A stretch of DNA of 64,000 nucleotides, from positions 990,001 through 1,054,000 of the forward strand of contig JAOTOL010001647.1 of the NCBI GenBank assembly GCA_034440575.1, read 5' to 3'. Source of the stretch: Imbricaverruca yamaguchii (Eukaryota; Arthropoda; Thecostraca; Neoverrucidae). Positions 31,501 through 46,500 of the stretch are shown here, piece after piece; the first letter of the stretch is position 1; every line of letters begins with the position of its first letter. The notes beneath the pieces were generated by a model. That model made no database searches. It was not told the DNA's origin and saw nothing but the letters and a program-made list of their open reading frames with translations. A program made the translations under genes and the position numbers.

Positions 31501-34500
31501 GGCGCGTCGACTGCCAGCGGCATTTTGCGCCCAGGACTGTGTTCACAGGCAATCTACAATGCTCCTAAAGTCGCCAACTATCAATCACCAGGAACGGCGA
31601 TATACATCAAAACGCGCTTGTTGAAGAAATGCAAATTGTTCCAAAAGGCCACGACCTCAGTCATTCTGCAGTAAAGAACGCCAATAAATGTAGGTGTTCG
31701 GTCGTCCTAAAATCTGGCGTCGTAGCGGTCCCAAGGGTAAAAAAAACTACCAAAGCGTGATATGCAGTAAGCGGGTCAAAACCACGTGAACATAAAGGTC
31801 GGTTATCACCAGTCAGGACGTAGTTGTGTCGTGAGGGTATTCCTGTCATCAATCAGCAATGCATTACTTCATCCCCTCGCGAGGTACGGTGTGAAGACCG
31901 CCACAATCCTAGTGCCGGCTTACTACATACCTTGTGAAGACCGCCACAGTCGTAATCCTCAGCTTACTACACTTAGAGTTCCAGGCTCGTTGCCACTCTT
32001 GATTGATTATTTGGGCTTAAGGGCGCGCCGACTACAAGGTCATTTAGCGCCCATTCGTTGCCACTCTGACTGCATGCATAATATAGAGGGATATAGATCA
32101 CTTGGAGGTAGGTAAACTTCATAGCCATTGCTGATAGCATACTTAGCAGCTACATCGGCAACTTCGTTTCCAGGAACTCCAGCAAGGGCTGGGGAACCAG
32201 CAAAATTCGATGGTTGGTTGGTTGGTTATTTGGGTTTATGGGCAAAATACGATGCGTCTATGCCAGTTAGGGATTTGAAGACCCATACAATCTTGTGGAC
32301 AAATCCGTTATCATGGTTGAAAGACTCATTGTCGGGAAACTGCTCAAGGAATCAGTGAAAACAACATATTTTGTGGATTGGTCACCACGGATAAAAAGGG
32401 TTTGCACAATTGCATGTAGTTTAGCAGTGAAAATCGATGCCAACTTCGGTAGACAGAAATATTAAATACCGTGTCAACCGACGCACGCGCATCCAACGTC
32501 AGGAGCGGACATGGATCCATCTGTATAGATCTGACAGAACTCGCGGTACTGGTGTATCGATTCCAACGCCAGCATGCGAAATTTTTCGAAATTTATATTC
32601 CCATTATCTCGATAGGACAAAGGTCAGTCTGCACTGGGACAACCTGCCAGGGGAGGGCGGGGGGGGGGGGGGTGCTCGGAGTGACAACGCGTGCCGTACG
32701 ACTTGGTCCAACTGTGCAGCTACAGAGGGTCGGGTGCCTGCGCCGGCCATCTGCACGCCTGACCGGCGAGCCATCCTCACCGCGGCGGCGCGTCGCGGGG
32801 CAGGAACTCGTCCAGCACGTGGTGCATGATGTTGTGGGCCAGCGCCAGCCGCTCCTGCGCCTGGTCGCCCGAGGGCAGACTGTCGGCCGGCACCGGCGCC
32901 AGGTACAGGTTCACCAGCTGGCGCGCCTTCTGCACCAGACGCTCGTCACTGCTCTGGAACGGGCGAGCGGGTCATACGCGGGTCGTGGCAGACATGCGGG
33001 TGTAGGGAGGCATACATTCTTTCGGTACCAAATTTCCTCCTTTTTCCGCCCGACCAGGCCGCAAGACGTCCGGTCAGATCCCGGCCACCACCAGCTCCCT
33101 CCCTTCTCGCTGCGCGTTTTTCTAAATCCACCCGACCCGACTCGATCGGCGCACACCTGTGCCGATCAAGGGCGGGAGAGAAAACTCTGGAGCAATTAAG
33201 CGCCGCACCCGGGTTTATCACCTCGTTCTGGTCCGCTAACCCGTACCAACCAGCCAACAAAGGGAATGTTTTGATGATAGGCCGGTCCCGATCAACATAA
33301 GGAGAAAGGCCGGCCGACCTTGATCTCAGCGCCCACGGCCGAAAGAAGAAAATTATAGATCGCAGTCAGACCTAGGGGAAATTCCTATTCCAGCAGAACG
33401 TCATGAAGGCCCCAGACGCCTGAAGACATGCATGACCTAAGAAGAAAAACACTCCCGCAATCAAGAGCAAAAACTTCAAATCCGAAGCCCTTTGAGTGAT
33501 TAGAGGCTAGAGGAGGCAGAGTTAGGGCGGAAGTAAAGAAAACGAGCAGACTGACGGGAGGACACATAGACACGCGGAGAGACACGGACGGGCAGTCTCA
33601 GGAAGAGTCCAAAACGGGAAGACGATACGGACGAAGAGGCCAGCCGTAAAAGATACGCACCGAACCACTAGCAAAATGCGAGTGCCGTCTCTCTGACATG
33701 CCTTGCTCCTTCTTCCAAATCTTACCGGCCTGGCCTCATTTCAATGACAGCTATTTCCTCCTCAACCTAATTCACACTGCTGAAAGGAGCGACCAGTCTT
33801 ATGGGGAGGGGGACAAATAGGATAAATTCGAGGTTGTGTGTGGGAGATATGTGCGAAACGGTCGAGGGCGCCGGCGTCCCACGCCTCGCAAAGGAGGGTA
33901 GGGTAGGTATGCGAGGGGTGCACAGAGAATGCGGATACCCGTCGAGTTTATCGGTCCTGATGGCGTACGGTGCATATACATGTAAGCATATTCTTCTCGA
34001 TATAAATGTGGGTGCACCAGCAGAGACACGGAGCAGCTTCTCAGTATTTGACGGACAGAAGGGGTGAAAAGGAATATTTGTGAGGAAAAAGAAAATGAAG
34101 CATAGCCAGAGCTAACGATGAGGGATAATCGGCACAAATCCGTTCCTAGCATTCGTCAAGTGCACCCCTAAGGTAGAGCGGCCGTGAATGAATGGCAATC
34201 GCTCGGCCCTAGAGCACGCATGTTGATAAATATGCGTGCAACAATCCATACCTTCCCCTCCTCGTCCAATGCCCTCGACCCTTATATCAGCAGGAGTTAA
34301 AACAATAGCATTATAGCCAAGCTACCCGCTGTGGTGCAGATTAGGTCAAAATCCAAAACTAGGCGTGTCCTCCAGCTGCGCATTCAGTGGTGTAACTCTG
34401 TGATGACCTGCACAGAATGTAGGTCAAAATGCCGATGGCTGAGTTCAGACAGCAGTCAGCGACCCTCCGTGGGGATAAACGTCAATGGATGACGTTAGAA

Positions 34501-37500
34501 ATACGACCCTCCTGTGACAACGGTGGCATAGTACATACCTTGACGACCAGGTGGACGGAGGGGAGGATATTTACGCCCAGAACTGACATTGCGGACCGGG
34601 GGCTGAGGGGTACGTGTCACGTTTTTCCCCGGATGAACGAGACTAGTACCGTTTGCTCTCACGACACAAATTATGATTCTTACATCATGCTTGGATATGT
34701 GCCTGAGATTAATTTTTGTGAACTCAATTTATAAGCGAGGCAGCCGACCTGCGAGCCGTCCTCCTATGAACTGAACGTTCTCGAGTACTGGTAGTGAGAA
34801 TTTAAGCCGGCCTAAATTGTCCAGAATATTGATGTTGTTATATATACAATCTGCATTCGGAAAATGTCTAATTAAGAAAGGGAGCAATGAAAGGACACTT
34901 CAGAGGCATTAGCTAACATGCTCTGGTTCTTTGACCGCAAAATCACACTGATCTCCTACCACACAGAACCGGCACACTAACCAGCACAGCCCACATCGAC
35001 GAACCACCGTCTCACACTACATACCCCACCGACGGCAGAGCCGCCACCCCTACATGAGTGAACACATGACTTGGTGCAGGATACAGCTGTGTGGCTACCA
35101 TGCACAATGCAGCAACCAAACAAAAATTGCACGGGATCCTCATCTGGTTGAAATGGGACTGATGTATGTGGCAACCAAGTGCTCGGCCACACATGCCATA
35201 TATCAAAACTAAAACATCACATTTCATGGATGTTTTAGTTTTGCAGCCCACATTCGGTGCACACTCATGCGGATTATGATACTTGGTACGAATTGATTGT
35301 ATTCATCGTCCTCCAGACCAACGAGCGAACAGCAATACATCAGCTCGGTGACTGTCCATACCCCTCAGCCGACCTCTGCCCCGCCCACCCGAACCCCAGC
35401 AGCCGGGACGGCCAATAACCGCATGCCACGTCACACCTGCAGCACGGAGTTGAGGAAGACGACCACACAGACGGAGAGACAGGCCCACTGGCGGTTCATG
35501 TTGTCCACCACGGCCTGCACTTGCTCCTGCACCACGTGGCCGTCGCACCAAGCCGTCAGCAGCCAGTAGATGAAGGCGGACACGCTCAGGCACACCTCGT
35601 CCCACCGTACCGGACTGTCGGCGGGAGGGGTACGGTCACCTGGTGAACACCGTACCGGACTGTCGGCGGGAGGGGTACAGTCACCTGGTGAACACCGTAC
35701 CGGACTGTCGGCGGGAGGGGTACGGTCACCTGGTGAACACCGTACCGGACTGTCGACACGGGGGGTACAGTCACCTGGTGAACACCGTACCAGACTGTCG
35801 GCAGTGCAGTCACCTGGTGAACACCGTACCGGACTGTCGGCGGGAGGGGTACGGAAACCGACGATGAGGTCACCTGGTGAACACCGTACCGGACTGTCGG
35901 CGGGAGGGGTACGGTCACCTGGTGAACACCGTACCGGACTGTCGGCAGTGCAGTCACCTGAGGAACACCGTACCGGACTGTCGGCGGGAGGGGTACAGTC
36001 ACCTGGTGAACACCGTACCGGACTGTGGCGGTACTGGTGAACACCGTACCGGACTGTGGGGTACGGTCACCTGGTGAACACCGTACCGGACTGTCGGCGG
36101 GAGGGGTACGGTCACCTGGTGAACACCGTACCGGACTGTCGGCGGGAGGGGTACGGTCACCTAGTGAACACCGTACCAGACTGTCGGCAGTGCAGTCACC
36201 GGGGGAACATCGTACCGGACTGTAGGCAGGAAGAATAGTTTCTCGAGGCATACTGGACTGCTATGAGAGGGTAAAGACACCTGAGAATACACCACACTGT
36301 TGGGAGATGGGATACATTACTGAGGGTGCAATGGCCTGCCAGAGGGACACAGTTACCTTGTAATCCGGACTGACTTGTGGTGCCACCACTGTCGGCATGG
36401 ATAGTACATTTCCAGGCGTTGTTCCCTGATGAGTTGATGGCGCTATCTTATTCCACCAAGCAGGTTGGCTCAGCCCTACCCGACCTGACTGACTCGCCTC
36501 CGCCCTCACCCTGGTGGCAGGTTGGCTCAGCCCCGCCCTCACCTGGACAGCAGGTTGGCTCAGCCCCGCCCTCACCCTGGTGGCAGGTTGGCTCAGCCCC
36601 GCCCTCACCTGGGCAGCAGGTTGGCTCAGCCCCGCCCTCACCCTGGTGGCAGGTTGGCTCAGCCCCGCCCTCACCTGGACAGCAGGTTGGCTCAGCCCCG
36701 CCACCCTCACCTGGACAGCAGGTTGGCTCAGCCCCACCCTCACCTGGTGGCAGGTTGGCTCAGCCCCGCCCTACCTGGTGGCAGGTTGGCTCAGCCCCGC
36801 CCTCACCCTGGGGCAGGTTGGCTCAGCCCCGCCCTCACCTGGACAGGCTGGCTCAGCCCCGCCCTCACCCTGGTGGCAGGTTGGCTCAGCCACCCCGCCC
36901 TCACCTGGACAGCAGGTTGGCTCAGCTCCGCCCTCACCCTGGTGGCAGGTTGGCTTGGCCCCGCCCTCATCCTGGACAGCAGGTTGGCTCAGCCCCGCCC
37001 TCACCTGGGCAGCAGGTTGGCTCAGCCCCGCCCTCACCTGGCAGCAGGTTGGCTCAGCCCCGCCCTCACCCTGGACAGGCAGGTTGGCTCAGCCCCGCCC
37101 TCACCTGGGCAGCAGGTTGGCTCAGCCCCGCCCTCACCTGGACAGCAGGTTGGCTCAGCCCCGCCCTCACCCTGGTGAAGTTCTACTGGGCAGGTTGGCT
37201 CGCCCCGCCCTCACCCTGGTGGCAGGTTGGCTCAGCCCCACCCTCACCCTGGTGGCAGGTTGGCTCAGCCCCGCCCTCACCTGGACAGGCAGGTTGGCTC
37301 AGCCCCGCCCTCACCCTGGACAGCAGGTTGGCTCAGCCCCGCCCAGTTGCCGCCCGCCCTCACCCTGGTGGCAGGTTGGCTCAGCCCCGCCCTCACCCTC
37401 ACTGGGCAGGTTGGCTCAGCCCCGCCCTCACCTGGAGCAGGTTGGCTCAGCCCCGCCCTCACCCTGGCAGCAGGTTGGCTCAGCCCGCCCTCACCTGGAC

Positions 37501-40500
37501 AGCAGGTTGGCTCAGCCCCGCCCTCACCCTGGTGGCAGGTTGGCTCAGCCCCGCCCTCACCTGGGCAGCAGGTTGGCTCAGCCCCGCCCTCACCTGGACA
37601 GCAGGTTGGCTCAGCCCCGCCCTCACCTGGACAGCAGGTTGGCTCAGCCCCGCCCTCACCCTGGACCTGGTGGCAGGTTGGCTCAGCCCCGCCCTCACCT
37701 GGGCAGCAGGTTGGCTCAGCCCCGCCCTCACCCTGGACAGCAGGTTGGCTCAGCCCCGCCCTCACCTGGACAGCGGGTTGGCTCAGCCCCGCCCTCACCC
37801 TGGTGGCAGGTTGGCTCAACCCCGCCCTCACCTGGACAGCAGGTTGGCTCAGCCCCGCCCTCACCTGGACAGCAGGTTGGCTCAGCCCCGCCCTCACCCG
37901 GGCAGCAGGTTGGCTCAGCCCCGCCCTCACCCTGGACAGCAGGTTGGCTCAGCCCCGCCCTCACCTGGACAGCAGGTTGGCTCAGCCCCGCCCTCACCTG
38001 GACAGCAGGTTGGCTCAGCCCCGCCCTCACCTGGACAGGAGGTTGGCTCAGCCCCGCCCTCACCTGGACAGCAGGTTGGCTCAGCCCCGCCCTCACCTGG
38101 ACAGCAGGTTGGCTCAGCCCCGCCCTCACCCTGGACAGCAGGTTGGCTCAGCCCCGCCCTCACCTGGGCAGCAGGTTGGCTCAGCCCCGCCCTCACCTGG
38201 ACAGCAGGTTGGCTCAGCCCCGCCCTCACCTGGACAGCAGGTTGGCTCAGCCCCGCCCTCACCTGGACAGCAGGTTGGCTCAGCCCCGCCCTCACCCTGG
38301 TGGCAGGTTGGCTCAGCCCCGCCCTCACCCTGGTGGCAGGTTGGCTCAGCCCCGCCCTCACCTGGGCAGGCGTTGGCAGCCCCGCCCTCACCCTGGACAG
38401 CAGGTTGGCTCAGCCCCGCCCTCACCTGGACAGCAGGTTGGCTCAGCCCCGCCCTCACCCTGGTGGCAGGTTGGCTCGGCCCCGCCCTCACCTGGGCAGC
38501 AGGTTGGCTCAGCCCCGCCCTCACCCTGGTGGCAGGTTGGCTCAGCCCCGCCCTCACCTGGGCAGCAGGTTGGCTCAGCCCCGCCCTCACCTGGACAGGA
38601 GGTTGGCTCAGCCCCGCCCTCACCTGGACAGCAGGTTGGCTCAGCCCCACCCTCACCTGGACAGCAGGTTGGCTCAGCCCCGCCCTCACCTGGACAGCAG
38701 GTTGGCTCAGCCCCGCCCTCACCTGGACAGCAGGTTGGCTCAGCCCCGCCCTCACCTGGACAGCAGGTTGGCTCAGCCCCGCCCTCACCTGGACAGCAGG
38801 TTGGCTCAGCCCCGCCCTCACCTGGACAGCAGGTTGGCTCAGCCCCGCCCTCACCTGGGCAGCAGGTTGGCTCAGCCCCGCCCTCACCTGGGCAGCAGGT
38901 TGGCTCAGCCCCGCCCTCACCTGGACAGGTTGGCTCAACCCCACCCTTACCTGGACAGGAGGTTGGCTCAACCCCATCCTTACCTGGACAGGAGGTTGGC
39001 TCAACCCCGCCCTCACCTGGACAGGAGGTTGGCTCAACCCCGCCCTCACCTGGACAGGAGGTTGGCTCCAGGCGTCATGAGCTGCTCGTACAGTCGCGAG
39101 AAGCGGCCTGGCTCGCCGAGCTCAGTCAGTCGCAGCACACTGCGCCCGTCCATCGGCCGGTAGAAGAGCCGGATCCAGTGCTGAATGAATGGCTCCGTGC
39201 CGGTGTCGGGGCACACCAGGGAGCCGGGCGGCGGCAACGCCTGAGGGTACGACTGAGGTCACACCAGGGAGCCGGCCGGCGGCAACGCCTGAGGGTACGA
39301 CTGAGGTCACACTGGGGAGCCGGCCTGCGGCAACGCCTGAGGGTACGACTGAAGTCACACTGGGGAGCCGGCCGGCGGCAACGCCTGAGGGTACAACTGA
39401 GTACTAGTCACACCGGGAGCCGGCGGCAACGCCTGAGGGTACAGACTGAGGTCACACTGGGGAGCCGGCCGGCGGCACGCCCGAGGGTACGACTGAGGTC
39501 ACACCGGGGAGCCGGCCGGCGGCAACGCCTGAGGGTACGACTGAGGTCACACAGGGAGCCGGCCGGCGGCAACGCCTGAGGGTACGACTGAGGTCACACT
39601 GGGGAGCCGGGCGGCGGCAGTGTCTGAGGGTACGACTGAGGTCACACTGGGGAGCCGGCCGGCGGCAACGCCTGAGGGTACGACTGAGGTCACACCAGGG
39701 AGCCGGCCGGCGGCAACGCCTGAGGGTACGACTGAGGTCACACCGGGGAGCCGGCCGGCGGCAACGCCTGAGGGTACAACTGAGGTCACACCAGGGAGCC
39801 GGGCGGCGGCAACGCCTGAGGGTACGACTGAGGTCACACCAGGGAGCCGGCCGGCGGCAACGCCTGAGGGTACAACTGAGGTCACACTGGGGAGCCGGCC
39901 TGCGGCAACGCCTGAGGGTACGACTGAGGTCACACTGGGGAGCCGGCCGGCGGCAACGCCTGAGGGTACGACTGAGGTCACACTGGGGAGCCGGCCGGCG
40001 GCAACGCCTGAGGGTACGACTGAAGTCACACTGGGGAGCCGGACGGCGGCAACGCCTGAGGGTACGAGTGAGGTCACACCGGGGAGCTGGCCGGCGGCAG
40101 TGTCTGAGGGTACGACTGAGGTTACACCGGACGGCGACAGCGCCTGAGGGCACGACTGAAGTCACACCAGGGAGCCGGCCGGTGACAGCGCCTGAGGGCA
40201 CGACTGAGATCTACACCCACACCCAGGCTAGCACAAGCACCCACCCGTCCTGCCAACGCGCCAGAAGCCGGCTCCAGGAGTTCGTCCCGCACATCCTCGA
40301 CATCACCATCAATGAAACCACTCCCCCTCCCCCAATCCCGGACACGACCTCCTCCCACATCCACCCCACAACGGACCCGTCGCCATTCACCTCCACCTCA
40401 CCTCGAACGCGACCTCCTCCCACATCCACCCCACAGCGGACCCGGCGCCACCCACCTTCACCTCACCTCGGACACGACCTCCTCCCACATCCACCCCGCC

Positions 40501-43500
40501 CCAGACCTCCTCCCTCCCTCCAGAGCCCCCAGACCTGGACTCCATCCTTGCCCTCGCCGGCACTCACGTCCCTCACAGGACCTGTCGGTGCTCCTTCGTC
40601 ACTCTGCCTCGAACCAGCCAGCGTCGGCGCCATCGCCCTGACGCCTTCCCGGCACTCCCTCCCCCGGCCCCTGACATCAAATGGCAGCGGACGCACGCGA
40701 GCCGATTCGCTTTCCCTTTCGAAATAAATGGCTTCATAGCGGTGCCGTCGGACGCAGACGGGCAGACTTGGTTTAAAGCGCAACATAACGTAAAACGATT
40801 GTCCAGGTGTTATTGGTGTAGATCATCCCTTCTATATATGGTGGAAGATTGCGAGCATTTGATGTCAGATTGTCAAATATCACTTAGGATTTTTCATATT
40901 TATGTGCTACGATACAGATTGTGCCATCCTTAGCTATCTTCGAGCGAATTATGTTCATCCTCCATCGGCTCCGAGAGACTTTGTTCATCAACACAGTCAA
41001 TGAACAAGTGATTTACAGACACCGTCTCTCAATCCCTTTTCTGTATGTAACGGTGACTGATCCAGGAGCTCCTATGGGAGGGGCGACACTCCTTGTGGGC
41101 GCCAAGATTGACTCAGGGCGCCAAGCCACACATATGTTGTAGATAATTCAATCCAAGTTGCACGATGCCGAGATATTATATTCACAGGTGGTCACGCGCA
41201 CACCGCGAGCCAGCGATCCAGAGTCCCTCGGTACCCTACGGGCACCCCCTCGTCACCTCGCACCGCCGCCTCACTGGTCCGCGCGCCATCACGCCACCGT
41301 CGACCCACCCGCCCCGAGATGCCACCGCCCACGCCGCCGGTCGACACGGCACAGCAGACGCTGCACCATACACACTACATATGTCTCGGGGGAAAAATCG
41401 AAGAAAGGGTGGAAGACCGTGAGATATCGAGCCGTTAAAAAAAATCATGATTCGGGATTTTCATGTTATCCAACCCCAAGGGAAACCCGACCTTTTAGCT
41501 CCACCTCCACCCCCTCACCCGTCTCACTGAACACATACCTGGTTAGGGACCAATTTCCAAGAACTGTATCTCGTCGACGACCACCGAAATGGTTCTTAGC
41601 CCTGTCGCACGGGCCCAAGTGAGCCCGGATCACAGTGGAACACGACATCGGCACCTCAACCCCCAGCACGCCATTGCCGCACACTGGCAGCAGCACGCCC
41701 GATACCAGCTCGTTAGTTAGTTAGTTAGTCATTTGGGCTTTAAGGCGCCTCGACCAGAATTGATCATTCGCGCTCGACACTACCTCGGCGTGTTGCTGAG
41801 GTGGCGCGCCGACATGCCCACACCTACCTCGAGACCGTGGTTCTTGACGCCAGTCAAGACCCACCTCGAGGCCGTAGTTCCTGATGGCAGTCAAGACCCA
41901 CCTCGAGACCGTAGTTCTTGATGGCAGTCAAGACCCACCTCGAGACCGTAGTTCTTGATGGCAGTCAAGACCTACCTCGAGACCGTAGTTCTTGACGGTA
42001 GTCATCACGATTAGGAAGGTGACCTCGAAGAGGATCGCCTGGTTCTTGATGCTGGCCGGCGACTCTGAGGTCGGTCTGGTCCGCAGACTGTTCAGCATGA
42101 TCAGATGCTGTGAGAAAACACGTCACGGCCGGTCTTACGTCGCTCAGTTCCCTCGTCAAACGAACGCAACAAGGTGAATCTAATTCGGACTGCCGAAGCG
42201 ACGAATTCTACGAGGATTACCAAAGCACCACTGATCTCCGATCAGAAGCAGATGACAAAACTCAAGGACAGCTACTCCCCTACAAATGATAATGTACACA
42301 CTAAAGCTGGTAAGTTATTGGTGGTTACGGACGCAGGAACAGCAGGAACTGCGCAGCTCATTCAGACTGAAGAACATGACATCTGCAGCACTTGGTTCAT
42401 CTATCTAAAAGAAGTACCAATTCCAAATGTCCATCGCTATATGTCACTTATATGAACAGTGACGTAAAAGTGACCATGCAGTCCAGAATCAACAGAACAT
42501 AGTTTGACTCTCCAAGCTTCCGTACTCCAACACAAGATCAAGGCACCGAACAATTGCAAATTTTCACTTGCAAACGGCTGAGAAGCAAGGCGAGCGACAC
42601 TGACCAGCCCTGGCGCACAATCGGCTCGAGCCGCGACCACAACGACGACACTGCGGCGACACTGAGGCCAGCGCAGTGTCGCCTATCGTACCTTCATGAG
42701 CAGCTGCACCTTCCCGATGCCGACGGCGGCGCCGATCACCAGGTGTTGTGACGGACCCAGCATGTGGAACAGCACCGTCGTGATCTTGGAGATGCCCGCC
42801 TCCTGTTGTACCAGGCACTAAGTCAGTCGGGGATGCGGGACGGAACATAGACCACCGGCCAGTCACACACACGGGCCGGGATATGGACCACAGGACAGTC
42901 ACATACACGGGCCGGGATATGGACCACAGGACAGTCACATACACGGGCCGGGACATGGACCACAGGACAGTCACATACATGGGCCGGGACATGGACCACG
43001 GCAGTCACATACACGGGCCGGGATATGGACCACAGGACAGTCACATACACGGGCCGGGACATGAAGGCCAGGATAGTCACATACACGGGCCGGGATATGG
43101 ACCACAGGACAGTCACATACACGGGCCGGGACATGGACCACAGGATAGTCACATACACGGGCCGGGACATGGACCACAGGACAGTCACATACACGGGCCG
43201 GGACATGGACCACAGGACAGTCACATACACGGGCCGGGATATGGACCACAGGACAGTCACATACACGGGCCGGGATATGGACCACAGGACAGTCACATAC
43301 ACGGGCCGGGATATGGACCACAGGACAGTCACATACACGGGCCGGGACATGGACCACAGGACAGTCACATACACGGGCCGGGAAATAGACCACAGGCCAG
43401 TCACACACACGGGCCGGGATATGGACCACAGGATAGTCACACACACGGGCCGGGATATGGACCACAGGACAGTCACATACACGGGCCGGGATATGGACCA

Positions 43501-46500
43501 CAGGACAGTCACATACACGGGCCGGGACATGGACCACAGGACAGTCACATACACGGGCCGGGATATGGACCACAGGACAGTCACATACACGGGCCGGGAT
43601 ATGGACCACAGGACAGTCACATACACGGGGCCGGATATGGACAAGAGTCACATACACGGGCCGGGATATGGACCACAGGACAGTCACATACACGGGCCGG
43701 GATATGGACCACAGGACAGTCACATACACGGGCCGGGATATGGACCACAGGATAGTCACATACACGGGCCGGGATATGGACCACAGGATAGTCACACACA
43801 CGGGCCGGGACATGGACCACAGGATAGTCACATACACGGGCCGGGATATGGACCACAGGACAGTACATACAGGAACGGCGGCAGTCACATACACGGGCCG
43901 GGATATGGACCACAGGATAGTCACACACACGGGCCAGGACATGGACCACAGGATAGTCACATACACGGGCTGGGATATGGACCACAGGGCAGTCACATAC
44001 ATGGGCCGGGATATGGACCAAAGCACAGTCACATAAACGGGATGGGATATGGACCACAGGACAGTCACATACACAGGCTGGGATATGGACCATAGGCCAG
44101 TCAGAGAGGTAAAATGCAAGCGATAGTAATGCAGATAATCCAGACTATTAGTGTGAGAAGCCACTAACATTGAAACGTTAGCATACATGGAAAAATAGGC
44201 AAGTATATACAAAAACAGAAACGCAAAGACGCAGGAACAGGGAACAAAAACAAAGATGTGGGAACAGTGCAAAAATCAGAGGCAGAATATGAAAAACAGC
44301 CAACATAGTGTCATGGATAGAACAGAGAATAACCGAATGGCAAATATCGACATCCTACTGAATTCGTCTCGACATCTCACACCTAACGAATCATAATTTT
44401 AACACTGCAGCAGGATATGTTGGAAGCAAACAATTACGAGCAATAGGCAAAAGTGAATGAATGACTGAGTGAGTGAGTGAGTGAGTGAGTGAGTGAGTGA
44501 GTGAGTGAGTGAGTGAATGAGTGAGAAAGTGAGAGAAAGAGAGGGAGAGAGATACATCGAAAGAGCGAGAGTTAGAGTTAGAGGTAGAGGCAGAGGCAGA
44601 GGTAGAGGGAGGGAAGCAGGAGAGGGAGAGGGAGAGGGAAATGGAGAGAGATAGAGAGATAGATATAGAGAGATAGAGATAGATATAGAAATAGAGAAAT
44701 AGAGAGAGAGAGAGCAGAACGTAAGCGCACCTGTTGCTGAACCTCCATGGTGTTGAGGATGCTCTTGACAGTGGGGTCGGCTCTCAGGATGCTGGCTGGG
44801 CTGTCACTACTGCAGTTCTGAGTGATAGCCGACTGCAGCTGACGTAGCCGTGGAGCTCGTGACAATCGACACCTACAGGTCACACCAGATCTACTGGATG
44901 AGCTATTCGAGTTGAAGGGCGCTCCGAACAAAACGTGGCCATTTAGCGATCTACTGGATGGTGCCACTGAGGTCATACAGGCTACTGGAGGGGTAACGCA
45001 GGTAGCTGGTCAGCTAGTGATATCGAACACCTGCAGAGGTCATGCAGGTCAGTGGGTCACAAAGACCGTCGGGGGAGGTCGTCATACCAGACACTTGCAA
45101 AGGCTATACAGGTCATTGGGGACCACACAGGTCGTTGGGAGGTCACACCAGGTACAAAGGAGGCTTCATCAGTCACGTGCAATTACAGATAGCACAAGGA
45201 TCGTTAATGGTCATTCTGGTCACGAATGTCAAAGAGGGCAGCTGGGCTGATGGTCTGCCCATCACTGATACAAGTCATGGCAACAGTAGCTACACCATCT
45301 TGTCCAAACAATCACTAGCGAGTGTCATGCCTACATCTCATATGATACCCAGCTTGTTGGGACCGCAGTATTACGCCGTTCCCCTCCCGCATATGATAAC
45401 AAAACCCGTGGTGTTCAACAGAGATCTTACGAGAGAGGGAATCCGAGAGAGATACCAACACGCCCTGGGGTGCAGCGTTCACGCTCGCACTGTTGCGTCG
45501 GTTGATGAGCCACCGCCGCCGCTGCCGCCAGCTCACCTGTGCTCCATGATGGCCTGCAGGTCATGCTCCGTAATGACCTCGGCCTTCACCATCTCCTTCA
45601 GCAGCAGCTCCAGCGTGTCCTGGCTGTCGCGATTGTACAGCAGATCCACCAGGTCCAGCTGACCTCCGGACGACACCAGACGGTGGAACGCCGCCACCAG
45701 GTCCGCCGAGACTCCGCTACAGCCTGTGACGGTGGTAAGGGTCACGAGAGGTCAGACGAGTCGCCGAGATCACACTCACGTCGGTCTCGAGTGTCGCCCA
45801 AATCGATGCAGAGCTTGCACTCCTCAGGATCACAGTGAAACAGCACGGATTCTTTCAATTTCAACTTAATATCACCTCTAAACTCCTATTGAAATGCATC
45901 CATTGGGTTCTTTTACGACGCATTCAGCCGCGCGGTCATATCGCGTCGCCAACCTCTCACGCTGATTGGTCGTGGGTGGACTCGGTAAATGCCGCCGGTT
46001 GTGAGATTCGAACCACAATCTTGCGATCAAAAGTCCGACGCTCTACTGACTGCGCTACCGCGGCCCCACCAAGTGCAGCCCCCAAACCACACATGCATGT
46101 GCACACGAGAAATAGCGGCTGTTCATCATCCCCACGGCCAATGCTCCGTAGCTATATATATATCAAGTGGGAACTAAAGCCTCACGGACAATTGCTTAGA
46201 TGACCCGGTAACATCGTCTTGTCCTCCCGAATGGACATCACGAACTCGACAGCATTGAAACGGCTCCATCGTACTCGATTTGTGGAGCACTGCCATCATT
46301 TGCTAGCACACAACGTTGGACGCCATTTTTCTTCACAATCCAGAGCTATGAGACGACAACCGTATTTCCTCATTTTGCACGTCGCCACGCGGTTCGACGA
46401 CTTCGTCTGACATGCTCAACTCTATGAGTATCGAATTTTCGGCCGCTTCCGCTGGGCCCCGTTCCCGGTCGCCAGCAGTGGAGGCCACGTACCGGGCTGT

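Larger units (their letters stand above)
31121..32780. other. MED24 intron, non-array part
   Basis: Contains three short SINE copies (about 31492-31545, 31999-32054, 32210-32250) and a G(14) run near 32660. No exon. Confidence 0.55.

Noticed and set aside
36377..39579. Overlapping open frames of 928 and 1021 codons on +, rich in [10 protein letters not shown]
   Set aside because: They are translations of the 33-bp intron array antisense to MED24. The period is a multiple of 3, all frames are open, and frames switch at small indels.
41466..41720. Possible extra MED24 exon on - ([20 protein letters not shown])
   Set aside because: The exons at 42107-41976 and 39240-39050 already join in phase with the expected human spacing; no matching splice sites.
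42883..44272. 290- to 433-codon frames on both strands
   Set aside because: 36-bp array, multiple of 3; not coding.
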